From: Ancylostoma caninum
Lineage: Eukaryota; Nematoda; Chromadorea; Rhabditida; Ancylostomatidae
DNA: 64,000 nt
Reading direction: 5' to 3'
Assembly: GCA_037903475.1 (NCBI GenBank)
Contig: JBAJFG010000180.1
Location: forward strand, 124,001 to 188,000
The stretch's first letter is position 1; every line of letters starts with the position of its first letter. The notes beneath the pieces are model-generated. The model did no database searches. It was given only the letters and a program-made list of their open reading frames with translations, and was not told the origin of the DNA. This document shows positions 1 to 12,520 of this stretch, one piece after another. Made by a program: the position numbers and the translations under genes.

Positions 1-3000
1 AAGTGCATCTGTCCTGATCGGCAGCAGCGCAGCCGGGCGAAATCGGGTGGCACGGGCGTGGCACGGTGATAGCTCGCTGGGCCCGTGCGGCCGAGCTCAA
101 AGTCCAGCAATTGGTTACCCACACACATTCGCACACTCACACTCATGTCGAACGAGTGCGATCAGAACGCTCAGCACAGTAATTGCTCGGTGATCAGAGT
201 TCTGATTGGTAGATAGGTTTCGTTCTCAACAACGAAGACATCAGGAGTGACGTCATGAGGCAAGGCTTTGAAATATTTCACCTCTTGAATTGTGTTTAAT
301 TCTTTCCTTTGGGGACTGTTGATTTTCGGTCGTTCTGAGAGAAATTCGTTCACAACAGAAGAGAGATCAGGTGTTCATTAGGTGTTAGTACGTTATCGCT
401 TGGAGTTCGCTGCTTACTTCGTACACTGCCTCCGGAAGGACGCGCCGTTGAGTCACATGTGTGTGCCAAGCCGTACCAAGAATGCAACGGGTCAGGTCTT
501 AACTGCGCGAGAAGCAAAAGAATAACAGAGATAACGATGTTTGTAAAGATATTAGAGGAATAGAGGGACACCATTCGACAGAAAAGTAAAAAAAATCAAC
601 ATCATGGAGTTGTTTGAAAAAAGGCTTAGCAAGGTATGAAACACAAAAACACGTGAAACAGCAAAAAAAAAGAACTGCGGGTCACCCACCCTCAAAGACG
701 CCGAACTCCTTCGGGTAAGGATTTCCCAACATGATCGGCGTGAAACGACGAGAAGACGAGCTGTTAAGACGTTAATTCGTAGTAGTCGCAAATTTCGAAA
801 CTGCAACGGCGCATGCGATCGTTCCTGAACAAGCAGACGGGGATGGCAACCGGCCTCGGCTTGGTATGCTGATTTCAGCGAGAGTCTGCGTATGGCGAAC
901 GAGAAAAGTGTTGAGCAACAACTGTCACTATCGAAAAGACGGGCGCTACACGAATCAGCTGTTGGCTAGAAAAGATTTTTGCTTATCGCCGGGCTGACTG
1001 CTACGGTGTGAAACGGGAATTTCTCAATATCACACAGAACAACAACACAGAAGAGACATCAACTCAGACCAAATGCCCACCCCTACCCAATACATGCGCA
1101 CTGAATGTGTTTGGAATTCACGCTATCAGCTGTTCTGGTGCAAGAATCTGACCAAGCGAACGAACGACCTGCACAGCTTTATCTCTTTAGTGTTCCATGC
1201 ATGACCAGCATTTCGGAGACAAGGACAGGAGGAACTTGCATTAAAAAAGGAAGTACGCAATTCGTTGCGATGAACCACACGTTGAAAATTTTAAACTCTA
1301 TATTGAAAAGAATTCAGGAACCTGAATATAGGAATAAGGTGGAAGAGATGTTCAGAACACACAAAAAAAAAGTAACGAAGAAGAGTAACTGTTAAAAAAG
1401 GGAATCCGAGGAAGTGGTAAGAACTTTTTGACAATCAACTTGGTTCATGCGATGTTCAAGAAGAACGCGTGTAAATAGGAGTCAGGAAAAGAAAAACGAT
1501 GAATTAACAGAAACAAGTAGAGCGAAAAACAACGGGATTAGTGCTCGTATCCAAGACACCAGGGACGTTCAACAACGCAGAACTCTCCTAAAAATCAACG
1601 TATCTGAATCATTCCCAAAGAATCCATGGTCATCACGTTGAAGGCAAAAATGAAAATGAAAAGAAATAGGTCACGTGCTATGAAAATTGATCACAGAAAC
1701 TGGTACTCATAGTACCCCATAAACGCAGATACGAGATGTTGGTGAAAATGTTTTACATAGTGGTAAGGTGCAAACAATAAGCAACAACCTTTCGGATTGC
1801 AATATACTCCTGATATATAGCTAAGTCTCAAATATTTTTTCCTGGTGCTAATTCCGTCCCTAAATCATTCTGTATGATGATTATTTCCTGGTTCTGATAT
1901 TACTGATCCTATGAATCCACGATCTCAGCTGACGTAACGGCTAATCTTGGAAGCGCTCCCGGAGTCAAAATGACCGGTGCCACAAGGCAAAGAAGGGAAG
2001 TTAATAAATGTTTCTCGCGTTCTAAGCAGTTTGAGATGTACAATCAGTTAAGATCGCTGGACGTCGGCCCGAGAAGGTTATGCATCAGGGGCCAGAATTG
2101 AGAACTAACATCATTTGCTGCACATATTTCATGAATTGGTAGATTCCGTGAGTTTGCTGGGGACTTTTCGTGCTTCAGCAAAGCGAAAAACGTTGCTCTC
2201 GAGATTCGACCCAGGTGCATCAATACCTCACTTCGCTTTACTTTTTCTGTGAGGATACCTACAGAATACATTTACTCAACTTTGGTTTTTATTAAAATGA
2301 AAAACAAGACCCAAAAAAGCCGGATTTGCTCGCCTTTTGAGAATTATAATCTCTGCGATTGAAAGACGCGAAAAACTAACTCTCTGTGATTCATTAATAA
2401 ACAATCGAAAAGCACATGCGAAAGAGGAAACTGTTTACTTCAGACGGTTATCTTCAAACAGAAACGCTTAAGTCAGCACGGCCGGTAACCAATTTCCAAA
2501 TGGCATTGAACGCTTGGTCAGGCTGTAATCGGCAGTAGCAGCGCAGTCAGAAAGCGAATGCATGACGTGGTTGAGAAAACAGGGATGTGGCAGGCGGATG
2601 CAGCACCGTGCGAGTCCTGCACGGGCTGAGGGAGCGGGCGAGTCGGGCGACAATGCGTGAGGCTTCTCGGCGTAGTCTCAGGTGGCCACAAGGCCGACGT
2701 CCTCCACCAGCCGCATGTTCTCTGCGCGCAATTGTCGCCACAGAACCGGTCGAGACTTCCTCAGCAAAACGCGTCCATTTCAGTAGTTAGGCAGTGGTCA
2801 TCCGCTGCCAGGTCTATTACGCCGCACCAGGACTAGGACTCTTGGATACACAACAGATCGAAGTCAGGCTAGGAAACCAAAATTCATCTCCTGCATATCC
2901 TAGCACTACGTAGTCTATGCAATCACGCCAAGCATAGTTGGATCGCTTGCTTACCATTTCATGAATCTCAGACCAAACTGGATGAAATGTCCGGATCGCC

Positions 3001-4119
3001 AACACGGACGTGACAATCCTGACGCAACCATCTAGTGAGAACTGCGAGCACCAGGGCTACAAATGACTAGGGAGAGGCGTCTGTAGCCCTTATTAATCAG
3101 TAAAGCTGCTTTCTTACTCGGATAAACCACAGAAGAGCTCTTAAAAAATGAGACGCTCAAGAAAGCTTGAGAAAAGCTCCAGGAATAAGTAGACGGCAAA
3201 GTGCAATCCAGGAGGTGACTAACAACTCGAACTTTCTCTCCTTTCTAGTGGTGCTTGTTGAAGTGGGCATTGTTAGGAAAAGTGCACTGCCCTGAAGATG
3301 GGTTTTTTGCTGCTCACCGAGCCTTCACATTAGAACCCTATTCGTAAAAAGCTCAACGTTGCGATCATATCATAAGGTCACCTTTGTTTTTGATCCTAAT
3401 GGTGAAAGGAGGATTACTCTGCTGTGCAAACATTGTTAAAGATGACTGACCGCCAACACTTGATAATTCTGAGCCATGAGCAGAAAAGAACAAGAATAAA
3501 TGAAGCAGTTGCGGTGAAACATCCGAAATGTCAAAGTGGAATACTAAAACGAGGTGTGGCAATAAATATCCTATCTATCACACAGACCCACACACCCATG
3601 AAAAAAGCTCAGCTCGAAAATCTTCGATGCTCAAAGAATTGGGCATTTATTTGTCATTTCCCAGGTATTGATTCCCAAAGCATCAGCACTAAATGTTATG
3701 ATAAAGTTATCCGTCTCAGACGATCAATTTAGAGCGGACGAGTTGTCGCATGGAACGCAGCAGGTGCTGCAATGTCGCTCAGAGGTTTTTCGCCTTCCTT
3801 CAGGAGGTATGCAATTTCCATTTCTATTTCCTCCATTTGTACACTTCCTTTTTGCCTAGTACGCTCTTTTTTTCTCCATGAGTGCTACTCAACAAACATT
3901 TCTTCAAGAGTTCATGTCAGCAAAACCTGAATCATCACTTCAATTCCTCTATCACGAAACTCCGACTGACGGACGAAGTATACTTGGGCCATAAAAAAGC
4001 TGTGAAGTAAACCGATTTTCAAAGGATTACGGAAAAATACGACATTCAATACCGTAGGAGAACAAACCTAGCGATTCGTTACACGAAATAAGTCTTTCAT
4101 TCAGCTCATGAAACTCAAA
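1..4119. other. Unassigned AT-rich stretch, no gene recognised
   Basis: No conserved protein, RNA gene or element with clear ends was recognised on either strand. Reading frames are short and interrupted. A lysine-rich 42-codon frame at 1270-1395 (+) has no recognisable family. Short similar words (a 'atcggcag..agcgcag' motif and a 'ggtaaccaatt' motif) occur near 20-120 and again near 2480-2550, so small fragments of one dispersed repeat may lie at both places. A GC-richer patch at 2590-2760 has open frames on both strands, which is what base composition alone would give. Confidence 0.4.
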
Positions 4120-4720
4120 GATCGTGTTTTGCATGAGATTGAAAGATGCAAATCCCACTACTAAGACATGCAATGTTTTAATCAATAGTTTTATACCAAC
4201 ATTTTATATCAAATCCTTGCAAAATCCATGACATGCGCATGCAGAACTCATTCATCTCCGAAAATTCGATGCAAATTCGGTACACAACGCACGAAAAACC
4301 CATGCATGCCCATGGGTGTGCCTGGGTTTTACATGGGTTGACTATTGCTGGTATAGAAGCATTGGTTAAAAAAACCGTGCTCTGCACGAGCACACATGTC
4401 TTGTGGGATTTGCATGCTTCAATTTCATGCAAAACACGGTTTTTAGGTTTCCTGAGACACAGGGAACCTAGAAACCGCGCTTTGCATCGGTACGCATGGG
4501 TTCTGCGTGGGCTCAAGAAAGTCGGGGGTTTTTCGTAGCTTCTGTGATGGATTTGCATCGGATTCGGTGACGCATGGATTCTGCATAGCTATGTATAGAT
4601 TTTGCATAGATCTAACCATTGCTGAAAAGGATTGATTAAAAAACCGCGTTTTGCATGGGATTAGGTTGGGATTTGCACCGGTGTGCATGGGTTTTGCGTC
4701 GATATGTAAACAGGTAGATC
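4120..4720. repeat. Degenerate low-order repeat built on 'tttgcatgggt' words
   Basis: This 600-bp stretch reuses the words 'tttgcat', 'catgggtttt' and 'aaaaccg.g.tttgca' many times on both strands. Examples lie near 4300-4340, 4370-4450, 4490-4515, 4560-4610 and 4635-4700. Part of it is inverted: 'aaaaccgtgctctgca' near 4371 is mirrored by 'tgcaaaacacggtttt' near 4428. Both strands therefore carry 80-126-codon frames that are by-products of the repeat. It may be an old foldback element or a decayed minisatellite; no ends or target duplication were found. Confidence 0.5.
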
Positions 4721-7700
4721 ATTTTAATTCAGTCTTAAATGATATTCCTCACTTCAATGTTTTTGGCAGATTTACAGCATTAGTGCTCAGCATGTCTGGG
4801 AATCCAATAAAATCTCAATGTCTCAAAAGCCAAAATTCTCACAGGCGGTTGGAGCAGATCTATCAATACACGAGACAGTGGACGCAACCGAAGAGTATTA
4901 ACTCCGGAAGGTGCAGGAGTAGGCGAGGTGGCAGATGTCTCTGAATGTTCAAACCTCCAGGGTATTGTACACCACATTACAGTGACATTCTTTTTTTTTT
5001 CTTTTCTAGCAATGCTCTTAATTCTAAGAAGCGCCATGTTTTTGAGAGTTGATACATGTGAATTGGCGAGCAAGAGGAGTGCAACTACCAGGTATTGGTC
5101 CCTTACCTCTTTGAAGTTGAAGACTTCCAAATTTGCAAAAAAAAAGTATGTCCTTGGCACTGCACATGCATATATGTTTTTTTTTTGACCAACCTGTAAT
5201 CACTTTCACAGCGGTCGAATCTTTTTTTTTGTTGCTTTTCTCCCTAAAGGTATGGCCTGGATTTTTCTTTCGCACGTTTGTTAATGAACGCACAAGCGTA
5301 CCAGACAAATGCCCAACGTAAGTGTGGAGCTGTCTCGCAAAAGTGAAAACAACGTAGACAAAAAATAACCGTAAAAAATTCAAAACCAAGGGAGAAGGAG
5401 CAGCGTTCTGGCTAGAATTGAGGTGAATGCTTGGTTTTTGCAGCTGCCCGGAAGTCAACGACAAAAACACGAGAAAAAAACCTGCACTGCAAGAGGGAAC
5501 CTTTTAACGGCCGAGCGCGAAGAGGGTGTGAAAAAAAAACCGAAATATTGGACTGCTATTTGAATAGGAAGGTGTGGCACATGGAAAATGTGTGTGAGAG
5601 GTAAGGAAACAAGGAGAGATTCCCAGATTACAAGAGAGTTTTTTTTTCTCACATTCTTGTGTGAGTAATCTACAGAAGCTTTCCAATTACAGTAGTAGCC
5701 AAAAAGATGCTAATTTTACTCTTTCATCCACAAATGTTCACATTATACTAATGCTAAATTAATCTTGCCTAAGTACTGTGCATCTCAACAATCGCCTTCC
5801 AACAATACAGGCATTTTCTACCGTATGTGTGTGGAATCTGCTGCAATGATTTCAATTTACTTTGACATCGCACCCATGGAAATCATACTGGAAGATTTGA
5901 TCATGAATTCTGGGGTCTTACCATGTCATGATCATATCTCTCGGGATCAGAAGACGTCAGGTTTTTTTAACTACTCTCTTGTACTTTTTTCTTTTATGAT
6001 TTATGGTATTAGGCACATCAACTGCGATGTATTCATAAATGAATAAATATCGTGAAGAGTAACAAACCACAGGTTTCAGCTCATGTGATTAGAAAATTTC
6101 AGAACAAAATTATGCAGTTTCAACCTCGTTCGTTTCCACATGAAAACCTATGTATAAATAATCTAAACTTTCATTTTCTAAGCTCAACTGTTATGGACGA
6201 AAATGCAGAAGTTACATTTTTTTTGCTCACTACTGAGTAAAGACAACTGCTTTTGTCCCTCTATTTTCCTTTTTTATCATTCCAGTACTATTGTATCGAG
6301 GTAAATCACTTCTCGGGACTAGACTTGAATGAACTGCTCCCGATAGTGGTTGTTATCCCTTCAAATAACAGCAACATGTAAACGCTATTCCGTTATACAC
6401 CCACATAGAGATCGAATGCAATTTCTGAAGAGCCTCATATTTCATAGTTCAAATACATCCGGTCTCGTTGGACTTCCTTATTCATGCTTGTCCGAAGAGT
6501 AGCGCGATCGACGATCGTCGCGCTTCAAATCGCGGATTCGCGAATGAAGCAACACAGCCATGAAGTGCGGACAAATCTTATCCGTCCAAGTTATCCCAAA
6601 TAACTTCCCGAGTTGGACAGAAGAGCCTTCCACTATTGACGAGCTTCGTATTCTTAACATGTATTTAGACTAATGGGTAAAGTGGACTAGATACTGAGCA
6701 GGGATGGCCTATTTGTTGCGTTTATTCTAGAATAGTCTCAATCCGTGCTAAAAAAGGAAAGCGGTACGTATCACACGAATCTTATGTTTTTTTTACGAGC
6801 AAATGATCGGCTACTCAACATGTTCACATATTTTTTTTAAACTTTTGGTCTGAATTTTGAAGGAAACAAACAAGAGAGAGCGTTTGGAGATTGCAGTCAA
6901 AACATGAGCTCTTCTAAGACGAAGACATCAGAGAGAAAAGATCTATTGTAGCGCAAAAACCCTCAAAAAATTAACTTGAAAAAACAAAGGATTTCAAAAA
7001 AAATTGAAGATATTCAAGAGGAAAGATGAGTCAGAATCCTTTCCGCTAACATAAACCAATCAATTCTAGGACTGTATCAAGAGATCCACACTAATTAATC
7101 GAAAAAATTAAATAATTTTTAAATAATTTAGAGAAGCAAATCCTGAGAGACATGAGAAATGATCGAAAAAGATTTGACAACGAACATAATCAGAGAAGCC
7201 AGACTCCTTCTTCTGTGCGTTAATCACTACACATTTTGCTGATCGAACCGTATTTCCTATTGCGAGAAGAATTTTGACGCCATCATGACGGGGGATTGCT
7301 CGCGTACCGTGAGACTTTCGAAATACTTGGAACGATGCACGAAAATAGCTGTTAAGCGCAAAATGCCCTAAACTTCGGCACTGGCCATGACCAAGGACGG
7401 GCACGTACCTCGCTGCACACAGCAGTTGAGACTCAAATGACGGAAGAACGAGTTGCTGCAGTGCGCGTGCATGAATCGCGCGATGCTGCAGACAATAGCT
7501 GGGCGGATGCAGATGAGCCGGTAAGACCAAACCAACGGTGAATAGGAGTACCCACAGCAGATTTGTGCAGGTGATGCGCGGTCCTTGGGATGCCGACCAG
7601 AGACGGCGGCGCAGGCAGAGGCGATCGAGCACGCCATCGGCGTAGCAGTCGAAAGAGTGGTTCCTTTGTCAGCAAACAGTGCACTTTCCAGTCGCGCATA

Positions 7701-7969
7701 CAATATAAACGCGCCTTACTTGCGAATCGATTACGCATACACGTCCACGCAGTTTCACGCAGCCCGCGGGACGTCGTGACGCACGCCCGCGCACCCGTGC
7801 CATTGCACCCGCCAGGCCCACAGCACCCGCCAGGCCCACAGCAACCGCATGCCGTGTCCGCAACTTGTGGCGAAAGTCATGGAGACTCCAGGAAAAACGG
7901 ATGTCTTCTCCCTAGATTCCAGAACGGGCGAGTTAGTTTGGTGAAGCTTTCACTAGCTTTGCCATTGCT
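4721..7969. other. Unassigned stretch with homopolymer tracts
   Basis: No gene recognised. 4980-5660 is studded with T or A runs of 8-11 bases. 6740-7130 is strongly AT-rich. 7370-7870 is GC-rich and open in several frames on both strands, which fits composition rather than coding. An 18-bp unit starting 'gcacccgccaggcc' is repeated twice in tandem at 7805-7840. Confidence 0.4.
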
Positions 7970-7979
7970 CCTTTGACCG
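7970..7979. repeat. Left target-site duplication of the 734-bp TIR element
   Basis: CCTTTGACCG here is repeated exactly at 8714-8723, immediately outside the other end of the inverted-repeat element. A 10-bp (or 9-bp) duplication fits Mutator-like transposition better than mariner (TA) or piggyBac/Kolobok (TTAA). Confidence 0.7.
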
Positions 7980-8713
7980 GGGTGTAGGTCGTATGGCGCG
8001 ATTCTTTAGGTGGCACTATGGACAGCCTGAGTCTATGGCGCGCTACTACCACCCGATTACGGTCATGCGTCGCGGTTTGCCTGGATCTGCCAGGCGGAGC
8101 AACTCGTCCGTACTTCCTACATTATCCTACCATAGAAGAGAGCGTACACACTTGCGGGTACCTGTATGTAAAGAATCTCTGGAACGAGGTTTCAATTCTA
8201 TATGCTCTGCACTTTTACATATAACTGATAGAGTTTTGACTGAACTAATATTTACATGGACCAAATTGACGCCAAATATTGGACTTGAATAGGAGTCATT
8301 TCCAGCACCTCTGAAATATTCCTGAATTTCAGAAAGCCACAAGTTTGGGTAATTCGCCTGATCAGTAGCATGAAAAATCTATATATTCAAAGTGCTCGTT
8401 TGGTTGTTTCAGAAAGCTTTTTATTTGAACAGAGTAATCTGTAGCCTTCCGTAAAACAGTACATTCACTTGGGTATTCGAATAAGCTTGATGTCCGAAAC
8501 ATTTGTTCATCCGTGTATCCTAAAAACCACAAGTATAGCCAGTTCAATGTTCTTCTCTACGGTCGGATGATGGTTGCATGGACGAGTTGCCCTGCCAGGC
8601 AGACCCAGGCAAACCGCGACGCGAGACAGCATACCGGGTGGTAGGAGCGCGCTCAGATCACGTCTGCCTATAGTGCCACCCGAAGAATCGCGCCATACGA
8701 CCGCCCCCCCCCC
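7980..8713. mobile_element. Non-autonomous TIR element, Mutator-like by target duplication
   Basis: The two ends form long inverted repeats of about 165-170 bp: 7980-8145 reads like the reverse complement of 8543-8713, sharing 'ggtcgtatggcgcgattctt' and 'cgcggtttgcctgg'. The outermost bases are a G run on the left and a C run of about 12 on the right. Exact 10-bp direct repeats flank it. The 400-bp centre (8146-8542) has no recognisable coding sequence, so the copy cannot move by itself. Long TIRs plus 9-10-bp duplications are the hallmark of Mutator-like MITEs; assignment to that superfamily is inference. Confidence 0.7.
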
Positions 8714-8723
8714 CCTTTGACCG
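8714..8723. repeat. Right target-site duplication
   Basis: Exact copy of the 10 bases at 7970-7979. Confidence 0.7.
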
Positions 8724-11700
8724 TGATGAGTTTCTTGCGTAAAATTTACTGACATGTGCCCAAGGAAGTAATTAACTTCCTTCGGTAACTACATCCTTCT
8801 CGGAATGTCCACAAATCCGAAATGTCGAAAAAACGCATTTGTTTACCTCCACATTTCATCTGAATCAGATCATATTTTTTGATAGTGTTCACGCTAATCT
8901 TACTCTCTACGTATAATATGTGAAATACAAGACCTAAACAAAGTTGATTGCAAATACGGTGCAAAAGACCTTCTACACAGAAAAGTAATATTTTCAATGA
9001 CACTGCCTACAACTGCGAATTGAGGAAAAATTCCACCGTAATCTCAGAGATTGTATACTTAGGTATCACTCCAGGGGAAGAGCACTCCACAAATACACCA
9101 TTAATATCGAAGGCGAAGGGGCAACGTATTTGTCGAGATCACTAAGAAATTCTCGGAACAAGATGGCAGAACACAGAGCGAAGGTGTGCACCTTGGCATA
9201 GGTCTACCTTTAAAGTAATATCATGCGAACGAAACTCATGTTCTAGTTAATGAACTCGTACCCTCACTTCAATTTTTGATCTCCTGCGGATCTTCCGAGT
9301 TATGGTTATTTAGGACTTCCGGAGCTGGGCCTAAAGCTCGGATCTCGGTCTTAAGAATTGTCCATATTCCGGTATTCAATGAAGGCTATAAACTGACCAG
9401 CGATAAAGTCACCCAGGTGAACGCGCGCTCACTTCTTGGGCTGAGTTGTACTCTGGCAATCTCCACCCCCTCATGATTAAAGGCAGCATGCACGGAAATT
9501 TTTGGGTTGAAGATCTCGCGGTGTATTGGGGTTTTTAGGGACGATGAACGCATCGACAACGATGAAGTAGCGTGAAACACGCGAAAAAACACAGAAAATA
9601 ATGGCGGTATTTCATGTGTGTCCACAGCGCGGACGAATGTTCCATGATGGGTCCCGCTACGAAACCCTGCAAATGGTGCGAATTCCACAAACCAGCATCC
9701 GCTAAACCACAGCACCCTGTCAACGGCGTTAGCTGGCGCGACGAAACCCTTTGTCCACATCGGCAGATGTGTCCACGGCAGTATCTTCGCAGGTAGGCGG
9801 CTATTTAAGGTATTCAACTTACTGTTGTGATTGTCCAGCGGACGGCTACACGGTACGCGATTCATTTCAGTGGTGAAAATTTCCGTAAGTGTTGCTTTTG
9901 AACGGCCTCTTCTTGGAGACATGCTGATTTTGAGTTCATTGGCATTCTTCACATTCTGTAGCCTTCTTCACATAGGTTCTATTATTGATTCACACACAAG
10001 CTTTCATGAAGACAGAACCACTGCCCTCTTCTCTCGACTACACACTTGCTCTATTAAGCAGCTTCTCAGCGCCGAACCGGATGTACAGGGTGACAACAAA
10101 GTGTTTAACCGAAGGTTCCGCCGGAGTTTTCCTCGAAATTTTCCGTAGACGATCGAAATCCTGTTGGTTTTGTTGCGTGCTTTGTTGGTAACACGTCAGA
10201 GTGCCACAGCGTTTGAGGAAAATGGCGCGTTAGAAATAAACTAGTGATTTGGTTACTGGTTGCCATTTTTCACAGAATGCGCTAAAACGTCTGGGCTCTT
10301 CCACCACTTTTTTTCACTTCATAAAGGATATGATTAAACCGCTCCAGCTAATGTAAAATCAAGGGAGGAGGAACTTGGGTACCCGCAGCCGCTGGCGACT
10401 GTCAATTACTGAGAGGTCGAGCGCTCGCTGCTAAAGCGACTGTAAATTACCACCGGCTCGCGCTGTAGTTTCTTAACCCCGCCCACCGCCGCAACCCAAC
10501 CAACCGCGCGCGGCATTCGTGTTGCGATGAAGAAGTGTGAATGGCATCTAAGAGATCGATGAAGCGGAAACTCTTGTGATTAATGGAAATTAGCGCTGAT
10601 AATATTGTGATTGGTCAGATATGACAAGTAAATAGTGTGATAGTTCAGATATGACAAATAATAGGCTTTAATAGAGATATTATCAGTAAACAGGGACTCT
10701 GAAGGACAACACTATTTTGAACTGTTTTCACGAGGAATTTTGAAAGCGTTGACGCGCAAAGGAATGATGTTTTTTCTCTGAAAATAAATCTGCCTTCGCA
10801 AAGGTTGCTGAACTGCCTATTGCTCTGCTTTCATCAAAACCATAATAAGGAAGATTTCGATGCAGGCTAAAGCAAACTTTCTTGCGACACTTCAGAGTTT
10901 GCCTACGGCTTCTGATCCTTTGAATTTTTTGAACCTACTAAAGGAGACGTTATTTCCATTACTGTTGCTGTAGTTACCTTTTCTTAAAAATATAACTGAA
11001 TTAAATCATTGAATTGAAATTGGATTTGAAACACACTTACACTTAGATTTCTGAGCAAAACGAAAAAAAAGTCTACTCCTTATTTTATCAATGGAAAAAT
11101 GAATATTTTAAGCTAACACCAACAAGTTTCACATGTTTTTCGCCTTGGAATTGCAGCCCATCCGACTACTGCATTCTTGGTTCCATGAAATCAATATTAC
11201 CAAAACAGTTATAGTGCGGCGAGTGTAATGGCATTGTATCCATGAGGTACGCCTGCAGGCACAGTACATATCTGCGAGACATTTCTTACACCTCATCTGG
11301 CGTGGAGTAGTAGTCGATTCGAATAATATCACACACGCTTAAGGACTAGTTGTTAAGAATGTTGAACGCTCAAGTTCTGGAGGAAAACAATGAAAAGGAT
11401 CAAAAGAATTGAAATATATAAATTTCTAGGTCATACACAAGTTTCATTTCCATTACTCTTTTTTTTCGGCGAACTGACAGTGTATGCAATCTGGTATCAG
11501 AATAAGTATAATAATTAGGGGAATGCGCATATAATGAAGGATGCGAGCAGTACGGACGAAACACAAAAGCAAACTGCACGCATGATAATTCAGAGAGGGC
11601 CAAAATATCCAAAAAAGGTTCAAATCGTTGTGCAAATTTCAAGAACTTTTGACGTCTATGGCAGCTCTTCCTAAAGTGAACAGTATTGACGCACTGGTAT

Positions 11701-11846
11701 TTCTGGAATCATTACGCTTTCAGAAGCTCAAAAGCTTCTACATACAAAATCAGTTAACTATCATGATCACCATGTAAAACACATAACTGAAGTAAAAGCC
11801 GATTTCTTTTGCGGCACTTTATCAGAATTACTTTACGATATTTTCT
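8724..11846. other. Unassigned stretch
   Basis: No family recognised. A 188-codon minus-strand frame (9386-9952) is the longest here but resembles nothing I know and lies in mixed-composition DNA. 10365-10510 is a GC-rich repeat described separately. The rest (10520-11846) is AT-rich with short frames only. Confidence 0.35.
10365..10510. repeat. GC-rich dispersed repeat, left copy
   Basis: Contains 'gaacttgggtacccgcagcc', which recurs in reverse complement at about 12475-12500 within another GC-rich block. Similarity continues inward as 'ggctcgcgctg' against 'agctcgcgcgct', with an extra 45 bp or so in this copy. It could be one end of a 2.15-kb inverted-repeat element or one of two independent copies. 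Confidence 0.4.
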
Positions 11847-11850
11847 TTAA
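11847..11850. repeat. TTAA target site of the first palindromic MITE
   Basis: TTAA lies directly before the left end of the palindrome. The matching site on the right, 12308-12311, is TCAA and so differs by one base. Confidence 0.6.
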
Positions 11851-12307
11851 AGGCAGCAAGAGCCGAAATCCTCGAGCTGAGGTGCCGGTGGTGAAGTACA
11901 GAGTCAGCACATCATAAATGTGAAACGAACACAGACAATGATGGCTTACCTGCAGAGAAAATGGAACATTCGTCGCGAACACGCCAGGCCGTGTTCGCGT
12001 GCGGACGAGTTTTCCCCGGCCCCAAAAGCCATTGCAGCGCGTGGTTTTGGCGCAAAAGGACTACGAAATGCGTTGAATCCACAGGAGCACTGACCACATG
12101 CACCAAACCAGGCGCCACAATGGCTTTTGGGGCCGGGGAAAACTCGTCCGCGCGCGAACACGGCCAGGCGTGTTCGCGACGAATGTTCCATTTTCTCTGC
12201 AGGTAAGCCATCATTGTCTGTGTTCTTTTCATATTTATGAGGTGCTCAGTCTCTACTTCACTACCCGTACCTCAGCTCGAAGTCGAGGATTTCGGCTCTT
12301 GCTGCCT
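11851..12307. mobile_element. TTAA-type foldback MITE, copy 1
   Basis: This 457-bp element is nearly a complete palindrome. The left arm (11851 to about 12053) is matched in reverse complement by about 12100-12307, leaving a loop of roughly 45 bp. Ends read AGGCAGCAAGAGCC. Arms include 'gacgagttttccccggcccc' and 'aatggaacattcgtcgcgaa'. A second copy lies at 18223-18685. TTAA duplications are made by piggyBac and Kolobok transposases. No coding sequence belongs to it; open frames of about 80 codons on both strands come from the symmetry. Confidence 0.75.
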
Positions 12308-12311
12308 TCAA

Positions 12312-12520
12312 CTCATTTCGCCTATTTTGTGGGCCCCTTCTATGTTTGCGTACGCGCGCGGCAGAATGGGAGGGGTCGCGACGATTTGGGCGGTGCTAAT
12401 GCTATGCGCAGCAGAAGTCAGCCGCGGCGCTGGCAATTGCCTTGGAGCGCGCGAGCTGGCATTAAAGTACCAGCCGCCGCCGGCTGCGGGTACCCAAGTT
12501 CACTCACCCTAAAATCGAGC
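12312..12520. repeat. GC-rich dispersed repeat, right copy (inverted)
   Basis: Adjoins the TTAA MITE and carries the reverse complement of the 'gaacttgggtacccgcagcc' block found at 10380. It has high CpG content and a run of CGCGCG near 12353. Confidence 0.4.

Noticed and set aside
7108..7738. Overlapping 174-, 111- and 101-codon minus-strand frames
   Set aside because: Several frames are open at once in a GC-rich patch, as composition predicts; no family was recognised.
9386..9952. 188-codon minus-strand frame
   Set aside because: No recognisable domain, no splice structure, and it includes a word shared with other dispersed repeats. Length alone is weak evidence.
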